A stretch of 64,000 nt of DNA from Symsagittifera roscoffensis (lineage: Eukaryota > Xenacoelomorpha > Acoela > Convolutidae): positions 77,707,617 through 77,771,616 of the forward strand of contig NC_087063.1 in NCBI RefSeq assembly GCF_963678635.1. Reading direction: 5' to 3'. A program made the position numbers and the translations under genes. Numbering within the stretch: the first letter of the stretch is position 1; each line of letters opens with the position of its first letter. The notes below the pieces were generated by a model. That model ran no database searches, was not told the DNA's origin, and saw only the letters and a program-made list of their open reading frames with translations. Positions 34,901 to 46,900 of this stretch are shown here, in pieces.

Positions 34901-37900
34901 ATTCACGCTCTATGGTTACTGAAGGGCATTTTTTTACCTATGCTAATTTTAAGAGCGCACTTATTCCAACTGATTAAACATTGATACTTAATTTTTTTTT
35001 TGCATTAAGAATAATTGACAAATTGATTTTTTTAGGTTAAAAAAAATTCAAAATAATTGCTCCCCAATTTTTTTTTGACGAATTATGAGGATTTTGCATA
35101 TTGGATTGTTTGCGTGTTTCAACATGATTGCAGCAGTAAAACAATTGAAATATCACAGTCTAAGAAAATTTGTATTTGTAAATTTGTTTAAAAAACATCT
35201 GCAGTCGCAGTTAAACGTCGAGAATCTCAAAAGTATCCGAGAAGAGGAATAAGCAGTTTGATCATACCAGGTGTTTCACGAGAAAGAAAACAAGTTGTTT
35301 TTGGTCGGTCCAACAAAGAAGCTCTATCGAAGTTTTAGAAAACCTTTTTCTGATGATGTCAATTCACTTTAAAAACAACCGAAAAACATGCTTCCGAGCA
35401 TCATCAAGAGTACCAGTTGTCCTGTAACAAAGATTTGGCGGGTTAAGAGGTGACTGATTAAACTTTTTTTGCAAAAACCCCAAATGCTACAAAATTGATA
35501 TGACCACATAAGTGAAGCTTCTTGTTTGTGGTTTTCATCACACGGTCAGGACTTCCATTTAAAATTTTTTCGAACCAGTGCTAAATGGTGGGATAGAACC
35601 CAAAAAAACGACCAAATTGCGTGGTTTTGGACAAGTTGCGAAATGGACACGCTATCAAGGCAAAAACTAAATCATGTGACGGGTTTGGAATCTCGACGTG
35701 GAAATTACAGGGCCTTTCCGATTAACGAAACGTTAAGGTACAACAAAGCCAATGTTAGAAACTAAACAGTTTATCTATAAATTCACCAAAAGAAAGTATT
35801 ATTTTTTTGGAAACTCGCAGAGATACTAGAAGGTTTTGGTTGCAGAAAGATGGCGCCACATGGCACACTACTTTAGTGTTTACATCCAAGTTTAGGCGTA
35901 AGTAATCGATTATAACGGATTATTATGATGATTTTTTGACAATTATAATCGATTATAATTACCAAAATTAGGTCCTTAAGGGATTTATAATTGATTATAA
36001 TCGTGATATTTTCCAAGAGATTATAATCTCTTATAATCGATTATAATTGATTACAGTTCTTACTAAAAACCCTTAAAATCAATTATAATCGATTATAATC
36101 GATTATAATCTCTCATTTTGCCGAAATTTTGCGATATTCGAATTGTATCTTATGGGTTATTAATTTTGTGTCAATAAGAAAATCTCTAAACGAGAGATCT
36201 CTTGAACACTTTGGTTCATCTGAACACAAAGTTTTACCACGAAACAAAATTTTCATAGAGATCCTTTCATATGAAGGGAAAGGTTCTCGCGGTATATGAA
36301 AAATAAATTTTCTGAATCAATCATGAGACTGAATCAATTTGCTGATGTTTTGGTGTTTAAAAAGCTTAAAAAACTCATCACAAAACAACCCTAATGGGGA
36401 AGAAATGAAAAAAAAAACTTATAATTTTGAATCAATTGGAAAACTTTTAAAACATTTTTCTCATATTTCATAGAAAACAATGTCCACAAAAAGCATAAAA
36501 TATAAGCAATTTAGATGCAACTTCGAAGACAAAAATGGACAAACAAAAGGGATTAGAATCAATTATAATCGATTATAATGGATTTTTGTGCAAAACTAAT
36601 GAAATATAAAATTGAATAAAAATAATGGATTATAATCAATTATAATCGATTATAATTTTATCGAAAAATAGACGAATAAAAAATCGATTATAATCGATTA
36701 TAATTGATTATAATTTGATTTTAAAAAGAGTGATTATAATCAATTATTAATTGATTAAAATCAATTGTTTCTCAATTTTAGTGAGCCTGGTACTAAAATT
36801 GTAATATAATCGATTATCAACGCTTGAAACTGGATGCGGGTCCCGCCATATAGCAGTGTTTAATGGCAATTTTCATTATTCAAACTATCAGTCGTCAAGT
36901 CGAAACTCTTTAGCCACCCCAAGTCCCGATCTGAAACTTTTAGAAAACTGGTGTTACAGTTTTGATTGTACAACGACTCACAGCGATAACCCTTGGAGAG
37001 TTGCCGGATTGATGAAAAGCAAAAAAAAAACTTTTGTCGTAGAATCAATCTTGATCTAAATTTAGCGACCATAGCGTCAACTTGCAAATGTATGATAACC
37101 TGTCAAAGACTTGGCGGGAACCACTTCCATCATCTGTCGGTAAGATTGTTCAATCATTATTTAACAAATTGCGTACACGTTTTGTGTTTAGGTTAATTTT
37201 TTTTCATTTTTTCTCTAGTTTTTAGTCAAAAGTGGTACCAATGAAACGATTGCCCACTTTTCGGTGTGCGTGCATAAATCTTTAGTATTCTTTTTATCTT
37301 ACTCCAGTTTCTACAACTATCAACAAAACGTGTGGGGAATTTTGACCCATATTTTTGGATTCTTTTTCATTGTTTTCTCTACAACTACCCTCTCAAACCT
37401 GAGATTTTGGATTCAAAGGATGTAGCAATTTGTGGGAAACTTCCCTTTAATAGCAGCTACTCCATTTGTGGGAAATTTAACTGCAATAGCTGCTACTTTG
37501 TAGTAGCCATATTTTTCCGCAGTATGAATAAAGTCTAGTCAGAGAAACTTAGCACAACTTTTTAAACTGCTTATGGCAATTGTGTGCTTAGTATGTGTTG
37601 TCAACCATAGTTAATTGAGTTATGGCAAACACTCTCTAGAGGTAATATTTCAAACAGATAGAACTTTGTATTATAGCAGTCTAAGAACTATCTGGTTCAC
37701 CATTCTCGGCCACGGATCCTTGAGTTTTTCCAAAAGCGTCTTTGACAAACTTACAGTTGGAATCAAGATTCAAAAAATTGTGTTCTTGTGTCAACTAGAC
37801 TAACAAAGCATTGGGAACATGTTCACACAAAAATACTGCAGCAATTTTTCTACAAAGTTTCGTGAGAAAAAAGATATCGCATTAAAACTCTTTCAACCAT

Positions 37901-40900
37901 GACTTTTGCATGCTGAGTCAAGAAGATTTGAAACCTTCCGAAGCATTTTTTTACTTTATTGTTCCGACTCTCGATACGAAAGTAACGGAATATTTGTGCT
38001 CGGGATGGGTTTTTTTTTCTTCAGACAAATTTTGACTTTTTAACTAGCCATTTTTGACGGAATTTTTTTTATCATTTGAAAACTATTGTTGTCCTGAGCT
38101 TAAATTTGAAAAGATATTTCACCTGTGGCCATTTTTCGTAAAGTAATGGGGGTTTAAAGATTGCCATTTTGGCCAATTTGGAACAATTAACGCGCGATAT
38201 ATTTCGCGCTATTAACGCGTAAGCGGAGATTTAGTCCGCCTGAGAAATCGTTCCAAATTGGTTCAAGAAAGCTTATATGCCATAATTGATATAATAACAG
38301 GAGCGAAATCTATCTTTTTGTACTTTATATGGCGTGTGGGGGGATGATTTTCGTAAAAATTTTCAAATTTTAGAAAAAAAATTTCATTTTATTATATATA
38401 TTTTTTTTGTTATTACTGCTCATGAAACCTCAAAAGCCAGTCGGAACATCCTGGGCTTCGCCCTGATACGAGCAGTCTTGTTTTAACTATAATTACTTCT
38501 CGTTTCCTTCCTAATTGAGATGCCTTTAAAAAAACAAATAGTTAAACAAGAAAAAATTCTTAACTTTTGAAAAAAAATATCTGAAATTTTAGATTTTTCA
38601 AAAAATTTTCCTTTTTTTTGAATTTCTTCTTAAATCATGTTAGTCGGACATTTTGAGCTGATTGCTCGGCAAACGGCAGTCCTTGTTATTTTCAAGAGTT
38701 TACTCTGGTCAGAAAGTCAGCTTACAAAGTGCAATGGGGCTGCTTCCACATGTTGATCGCAAAAATGTTTGATCCGCGTCTGGTTTGACATAATGATGAC
38801 AACTCTTCAGAGCTCATAACAAAAACTACAACCGAACGCACGCACTGCTCATTTAAAATTTCTCAAACCATATAACTGAAATCATGTCTACAAACTTGTA
38901 AATCCTTTCGTCAACTCAGTTGTTTATGTGTATATAAATGTACAAAATCATCAAAAAGTGTCAAACCTAAGCTGATTGTTCTTTATTTCAGTTCCCACAA
39001 GTACACACATATGCCATCGGTACAAAAAAGGACGCCAATCTGCCAGAGTTGATTGAGATAGCTGGGAGTAAGGAACGTGCGAGGAAGTACGCCACTGTAT
39101 CCCAGTTTAAGAGTGACGTCTTAAGCTTGGTGCAAGAAACATGCAAGAGTGTTGCTTACATACCCCAATCAACTACCACTTCGCTCCAACAGGTGGTAAT
39201 TTTTTCTACACAACAAAGAAAAACTACGATTTGGATGTTTTCAGACAAACTGAAAATATTTATCTTAAAGTTTTTCAGAATTCAGGTTATTATAGACATA
39301 TCTTAATATAATAGCATACCATAACAGAATTTACTTTTGTTAAGTATAAGTCAGCAAGCGTTTGAGATAAAACCAACATAAAAAGATTCAATGACCTTGA
39401 AGAATGCAAACTCAAAAATGATATAGGTATGGTTAAGCTAGCGTTCAGGTCAGCCGCCATTCACCATCTTAAGCAGCCAACTGCGCATTCACGTTCGTTG
39501 AGTAGCGGACTTGGGGGGGGGGGGAGGGGGGTGTTTGCCCGTGTACTATTTTGAGATATCCATTTTAGCAGACTGGGGCCCTAAACTTTTTCTAAAGGTT
39601 CCTTCGGCGCCAAAAACACTAATTTTGAGGGGGAACGCAAGGAAAAAAATATTGTCAAAAACATGATTAGAACAAAGGTTTCATGCGGTCCCAATTGGCC
39701 TTTTTCAAATGATCATAACAAAAAACGGTCATATCAAAACAGAAAACCAATTTTTTCTCCTAAACTTATTGTTTTCATAATTGTTCTGACTTTCGAAGAA
39801 TGCGAGGAACATATATTAAAAACCATAGTAAACAAATTTATGGCGGAAAATATGTAAAAGTAGACAAAACAACAATTTAGTAATTTTAAAACTGCATTGG
39901 ATTTAGAGATCTACAGATGCAACAGATACTTCGGTTGACTTCGTTTATTTAGATCAATTTTCTTTGTTGTGTTTTATCTCAATTGTGAAAGGTCATATAA
40001 CACAGAACGATGCCCTGAGTGTTCTGATTGCACTCTAAGGACGATTTAAGAGTTTTTTGATTAAAAATATAACGACATGAAAAAAAAAACAGACAAAATT
40101 TTAATTTTGTTCGTTTTTTTTTCAGTGTATTATACCCACGAAATTGTATTTAGCGTTTTGCATCTCATTATTACAACCACATGACTTGCCTCACATCAAT
40201 TCGAAACAATATAATCCGCCGCTTACGCCTGTTTTTAGAACGCTATATACTGCAAGTTAACAATTCCAAATTGGCCAAATTATCATTTTTCAAACCCCCA
40301 TATCTTTACAAAAAGTACAGGTAAAATATCTTTTTAAGTTTGAGTTTAGGACAACAAAAATTTCAGGTGGTTTATTAAAAGATCTCAAAAAATTCAAATC
40401 AAAAGCCGAAAATTGACTGAGTAGAAAAACCAACCCAAGCATACACATTCCGCACTCTCTTCGAAAGTCGGAACCAAAAAAAATTTTAGAATGCAGATCA
40501 AACATGAATATTCCGTTTTTCCGAGAGGTTTGTGCTGCGTACCATCCTAATCGCAATTAAAGTCTGCGTAAACTGCTCGTTTAAAACTTGGAAGAATTTA
40601 TCTACGATGACGAAAGCGTAACAAGAATTAGCACGAATTAGTAATCCGCGCAAAAACCTAAGAGGGAGTGAAATCTGGCAAACTATATGGCCATATTAAC
40701 TCTGCACAACGACTCAAATTTTAATACTCAGTATGAATAAATATGCGCCAAAAATTATAGCTCATCAAAATCTTCTTTGCCATAAAATATCAAATTTTTA
40801 CTCATAACATCTAATATTGACAACCCAAAAAGTATGTTTGTATATGGAAGGGCGGAAGATAGACCGACTACGCAGCAGACCGAATATTCAGGGTTTTGCT

Positions 40901-43900
40901 TCGATACACGCGCAACCCTATCAGTTTTTGTTTCTAAAGTTAATGCTATTGTACGATTGCTGTGGTTTTTCTTCGGATATCACTTTTGGATGAAATGTTT
41001 TTGACGCCCTAACCTCGAAAGCAAAATTATAATTCAATAGCGACTCATTTTCTTAAAGTTGCCATGAAAACTGCCAGTTATTGCACACAAAATTTCAAAA
41101 TTTCTGTGACACGTACCAGATGTGGCGAATCAATCCGGCTTAAAAAGCAATCCAAATTAACCAGGCAATCTGTTAATTGATTTAAGTTTTACTTTGAAAG
41201 ACGCAAAAAATATCACTTTAATCTTCACAATGCGTGTGTGAACTTTGAAAGTTTTCAATATCTCGGAATTTTTAAAGGGCAGTTTTGTTCGAGTTGGTAA
41301 TGAACACTTGACATTATTTCAGAGTAAATCTGGTCGAAAAAGAAGAAGCAACGGCAAGTTTCAGTTCAAATTGTCCGCCTCTTCTAGTAAAGTGGGCAAG
41401 TGGCAATACTACACTATGAGTTACAGCATGAACAGTGTGTTCTCCTTCAAGTTCACCAGCAAAAGATTCGAAGTGAGAGTGTACTTCTCATTTTCGATGA
41501 TAGTCCCAACTGCTCAATTCAATGACTTCTCGGCTGTGGTCAAACCAAAAAAGAGATCGGCTGTGATGCTCAAACCACCAAGTAAAATGTTTCAGTCATC
41601 AAGCGTCACTTAACAAAGTTTTTTTGTCAATTAGTTTTTCAGCTAAGAATTAGGGTTTCCTGCTTCCATGGCTTCTAAGGAGAAAGTAACGGACAAATTC
41701 AGTTTTTTATAATAGCTATTGGCGGCAAATTTTTAATTAAACAGTCTGGAAATTTCTGATGACCTCACCTCAAAAATGAAAAGATTTCAATTTTCATTTG
41801 GCCCATCTCAATGAACCCAAACTATGACTGTGATGTCTATGATGAAACCTTCATGTTATTTCACTGGTCTAAAAAGAAGTTTTTCTTAATCGCAAGCTCC
41901 CTTTTTGCAATTTTAACTCATTTGATTGATTAGCTACCTTGTAGTTAGAGCAAAGAAGCTACATTTGAGGAGGTGAAGATGAAAATAAAATTTCCATTTT
42001 TTAACGGAGAACTAGATTATCATTTGTAAAAGGTTTAATTTTGTCGTTTTGTTTCAGATGGCTTCCTTGACGGCATCTGCTCAGGTAAACCCGAAAAAAA
42101 ATTTGACGAAAAAATCAGCACATGTTTTTATTATTTCTCGCCTGTTAATTTTTCCTGTAAAACTTTGACTCACATTTGTCCGATTATAACATAAATTGAT
42201 AACTGAACTTTTGAACTCTTTTCAAACATCTTTATTTCTTTTCACGCCTTATCTTGTAAGGCCATTCGCTTAAAAACTTCATTACATTAATCTGATGTGG
42301 GCGGTGGGGGCGAATAAGTCATAGAAAACTTGATAATTTTAGATGTACCCACTCCTGCGCCTCCCGCAGTGGCGACGACGACTACCCAGCCTGACTTCGA
42401 CTTCCAGAAGACAACCACTCGCAAAAAGAAAACAACAACAACCAAACCCCGACAAACACCTCCCCCAACTACCCCTAGACCCCCCTCGTTGGACTGGGGA
42501 GTCCATATTACAGTGTCAATCTACATTGTGTGGTGGGGAGATGTGGTCAAACCCAAAACAAACCCGACTACTACTACAGGTTGATGAAAAGTTATAAATG
42601 TCATATGAAGAACTTCGTTTATTTAGATCAATTTTCTTTGTTGTGTTTTATCTCAATTGTGAAAGGTCATATAACACAGAACGATGCCCTGAGTGTTCTG
42701 ATTGCACTCTAAGGACGATTTAAGAGTTTTTTGATTAAAAATATAACGACATGAAAAAAAAAAAACTGACAAAATTTTAATTTTGTTCGTTTTTTTTTCA
42801 GTGTATTATACCCACGAAATTGTATTTAGCGTTTTGCATCTCATTATTACAACCACATGACTTGCCTCACATCAATTCGAAACAATATAATCCGCCGCTT
42901 ACGCCTGTTTTTATAACGCTATATACTGCAAGTTAACAATTCCAAATTGGCCAAATTATCATTTTTCAAACCCCCATATCTTTACAAAAAGTACAGGTAA
43001 AATATCTTTTTAAGTTTGAGTTTAGGACAACAAAAATTTCAGGTGGTTTATTAAAAGATCTCAAAAAATTCAAATCAAAAGCCGAAAATTGACTGAGTAG
43101 AAAAACCAACCCAAGCATACACATTCCGCACTCTCTTCGAAAGTCGGAACCAAAAAAAATTTTAGAATGCAGATCAAACATGAATATTCCGTTTTTCCGA
43201 GAGGTTTGTGCTGCGTACCATCCTAATCGCAATTAAAGTCTGCGTAAACTGCTCGTTTAAAACTTGGAAGAATTTATCTACGATGACGAAAGCGTAACAA
43301 GAATTAGCACGAATTAGTAATCCGCGCAAAAACCTAAGAGGGAGTGAAATCTGGCAAACTATATGGCCATATTAACTCTGCACAACGACTCAAATTTTAA
43401 TACTCAGTATGAATAAATATGCGCCAAAAATTATAGCTCATCAAAATCTTCTTTGCCATAAAATATCAAATTTTTACTCATAACATCTAATATTGACAAC
43501 CCAAAAAGTATGTTTGTATATGGAAGGGCGGAAGATAGACCGACTACGCAGCAGACCGAATATTCAGGGTTTTGCTTCGATACACGCGCAACCCTATCAG
43601 TTTTTGTTTCTAAAGTTAATGCTATTGTACGATTGCTGTGGTTTTTCTTCGGATATCACTTTTGGATGAAATGTTTTTGACGCCCTAACCTCGAAAGCAA
43701 AATTATAATTCAATAGCGACTCATTTTCTTAAAGTTGCCATGAAAACTGCCAGTTATTGCACACAAAATTTCAAAATTTCTGTGACACGTACCAGATGTG
43801 GCGAATCAATCCGGCTTAAAAAGCAATCCAAATTAACCAGGCAATCTGTTAATTGATTTAAGTTTTACTTTGAAAGACGCAAAAAATATCACTTTAATCT

Positions 43901-46900
43901 TCACAATGCGTGTGTGAACTTTGAAAGTTTTCAATATCTCGGAATTTTTAAAGGGCAGTTTTGTTCGAGTTGGTAATGAACACTTGACATTATTTCAGAG
44001 TAAATCTGGTCGAAAAAGAAGAAGCAACGGCAAGTTTCAGTTCAAATTGTCCGCCTCTTCTAGTAAAGTGGGCAAGTGGCAATACTACACTATGAGTTAC
44101 AGCATGAACAGTGTGTTCTCCTTCAAGTTCACCAGCAAAAGATTCGAAGTGAGAGTGTACTTCTCATTTTCGATGATAGTCCCAACTGCTCAATTCAATG
44201 ACTTCTCGGCTGTGGTCAAACCAAAAAAGAGATCGGCTGTGATGCTCAAACCACCAAGTAAAATGTTTCAGTCATCAAGCGTCACTTAACAAAGTTTTTT
44301 TGTCAATTAGTTTTTCAGCTAAGAATTAGGGTTTCCTGCTTCCATGGCTTCTAAGGAGAAAGTAACGGACAAATTCAGTTTTTTATAATAGCTATTGGCG
44401 GCAAATTTTTAATTAAACAGTCTGAAAATTTCTGATGACCTCAGCTCAAAAATGAAAAGATTTCAATTTTCATTTGGCCCATCTCAATGAACCCAAACTA
44501 TGACTGTGATGTCTATGATGAAACCTTCATGTTATTTCACTGGTCTAAAAAGAAGTTTTTCTTAATCTCAAGCTCCCTTTTTGCAATTTTAACTCATTTG
44601 ATTGATTAGCTACCTTGTAGTTAGAGCAAAGAAGCTACATTTGAGGAGTTGAAGATGAAAATAAAATTTCCATTTTTTAACGGAGAACTAGATTATCATT
44701 TGTAAAAGGTTTAATTTTGTCGTTTTGTTTCAGATGGCTTCCTTGACGGCATTTGCTCAGGTAAACCCGAAAAAAATTTGACGAATAAATCAGCGCACGT
44801 TTTTACTATTTCTCGCCTGTTAATTTTTCCTGTAAAACTTTGACTCACAATTGTCCGATTATAACATAAATTGATAACTAGCCTTTTGAACTCTTTTCAA
44901 ATATCTTTATTTCTTTTCACACCTTATCTTGTAAGACCATTCGCTTAAACACTTAACTATATTAATGAGATGTGAGCGGTGGGGGCGAATAACTCATAAA
45001 AAACTTGATAATTTTAGATGTACCAACTCCTGCGCCTCCCGCAGTGGCGACGACGACTACCCAGCCTGACTTCGACTTCCAGAAGACAACCACTCGCAAA
45101 AAGAAAACAACAACAACAACCAAACCCCGATTAACACCTCCCCCAACCACCCCCAGACCCCCCTCGTTGGACTGGGGAGTCCATATTACGGTGTCAATCT
45201 ACATTGTGTGGTGGGGAGATGTGGTCAAACCCAAAACAAACCCGACTACTACTACAGGTTTATGAAGGCTTTAAGTTTTTAAAGATAGCATAAACAGGTT
45301 TGCATCAATTAAATCCCCCCATCCTAATTTGCTGCAAGATGAAAACGGATTATGAAAAAGTATGGGTTTTAGTTCTTATTTATTTGTGAGACTCTTTGGA
45401 AGTTTTTTATACGATTCTCAAAAATAGTAGTTTTTCTCAAAAACTGCTTTTTCCGGTTTCCGAAAAAGTGCACCGATGGAAAGAATATCCACTTCCCTGT
45501 GTGGCTGCATAACCGCTGAGTCTTTTTTTCCTAACCACTTTTAACAGCCTACAAAAAGTCCACTAATTTAAAAATAATTGACTTTGTGACCGTTTTTATA
45601 AGATTTTTTGGTTTTCTCGCTAACTACCCGCCCAAATATGAGATAATGGCTTCAATCTAATTAACGGGTAGTTAGAAGCTCCCGTATTGAGCGTTTAAGC
45701 CAAATTTTTCTTACAGGGAAGTTTGTAACGGGTGAAAAAAATAAATTCAGCTGCTCTATTTGAGTTTTCTACCAGTACTTTTTTGAAGTTATTAAGTGCG
45801 AAAGAACGAAGTAAAAGTCACTGAAATATGTTGTGATTTTTTGTAAGGAAAACGTTTCAAGATGTGTTCATTCTCAAATTGACTTTGTCGTGGTTTGAAT
45901 TAGACTTTTGGAACCAGATCTAAACTACATTTTATGATTGGATAAATTAGATATTTTACCACTGTAAAGTATTTAATATTAACCAATCATGATCCATCTA
46001 ACTAACAACCCACTTATTTGTAAGTGCTGAAATTACTTGTAATTTCAGCAACAGAGAGATTTGAATTTAACTTAGAAATTAGTTGACTCTCCAAGAGAAC
46101 TTCAGCAGCCGCAATATACCAGTATACCCTAGATCTATTGAGCCTAGCAGAGACTAGTTAAACAACCTGAGACTAGATAGTATAAGAGTAAGATTAGGAT
46201 CGGTATTAGACTAAGAAGTTGCACGAATCTATCCGGCCGAAAATAAGATAGCGTGACGAGCAGACTATTACTCTATGAGTTAACCACCTCGGTCCTAACT
46301 CACTTTCTTGAAAATCAAATTTTATTTAATAAAAGTAAGACGAAATTCACTATCAAGCAGCAAAAAAGTACAAACCAAGAAAAACTTGAAATTTGACAAA
46401 AAAAAAACGTGAGATAGTTTATATTCTGAGTTTTCAGTAAAAAAATAATTCGATTGATTTTTTTCTTCATAAATTAGTTTCATGGGAAAAGTGACAATCA
46501 AAAACAGTTCTTGAATCGCATTGAGTTTCAATGTCTTATACTTTTTTTCTTTCAATTTGAAATGGGAAGTTTTCAAAAACTCCCAATCAATTTTTTTTTA
46601 GTTTCTTGAGGTTTTCATCATTTTTTCAAACACCTAATGGCTAGTTTTTCATTTGTTGTTGGAAAAAAATGGCTATACTTTTTGTGATTGGTGGTTTTTG
46701 AGTTTCTCAATAGAAACACTCCCTTAAACACGTTTTTAGCTGTTTGACTCTTGTTTTCTCTCTCAGTTGAATTGAAACTCATTTTCTGAAAAAGGCAAAG
46801 TACGCTCCCTAATATCGAAATTGCAAGTAATGCAAAAGTCTGGCTTCTTCTCTAGTTTTTTCTAAATTTGAATTTTAGATTTCCCAGTGGATTGAAAAAA

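Larger units (their letters stand above)
33496..38991. other. vWA gene intron F-G (5.5 kb)
   Basis: The longest intron. It contains an inverted MITE-like copy (34,560-34,772), the TAATCGATTA palindrome clusters (35,900-36,825), a satellite-like relic (37,320-37,500) and a 520-bp repeat copy (37,955-38,488). No coding exon recognised. Confidence 0.65.
39193..41322. other. vWA gene intron G-H
   Basis: 2.1 kb with an inverted MITE-like copy (39,510-39,650) and the diverged 520-bp-family copy (40,110-40,505). Copy 1 of the tandem duplication begins inside it at 39,938. Confidence 0.6.
39938..42590. repeat. 2.67-kb tandem duplication, copy 1 (exons H, I, J)
   Basis: Sequence from ACTTCGTTTATTTAGATC to ACTACTACTACAGGTT recurs 2,674-2,676 bases to the right with very few differences over the first ~2.1 kb. 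The junction to copy 2 is about 20 unique bases (42,591-42,611). Confidence 0.97.
42612..45265. repeat. 2.67-kb tandem duplication, copy 2 (exons H', I', J')
   Basis: Direct repeat of 39,938-42,590. Divergence is uneven: about seven differences in the first ~2.1 kb, but roughly twenty in the ~250 bp between the I/I' and J/J' exons. Confidence 0.97.

Noticed and set aside
40290-40556. 88-codon minus-strand ORF, repeated at 42,966-43,232
   Set aside because: Identical copies come from the recent duplication, and the sequence belongs to an interspersed repeat family also seen at 37,955 and 49,983.
42343-42597. Alternative Arg/Gln-rich frame of exon J
   Set aside because: It would need exon I in phase 0 and leads to a frame not supported by exon H or K; the Thr/Pro frame fits all neighbours.
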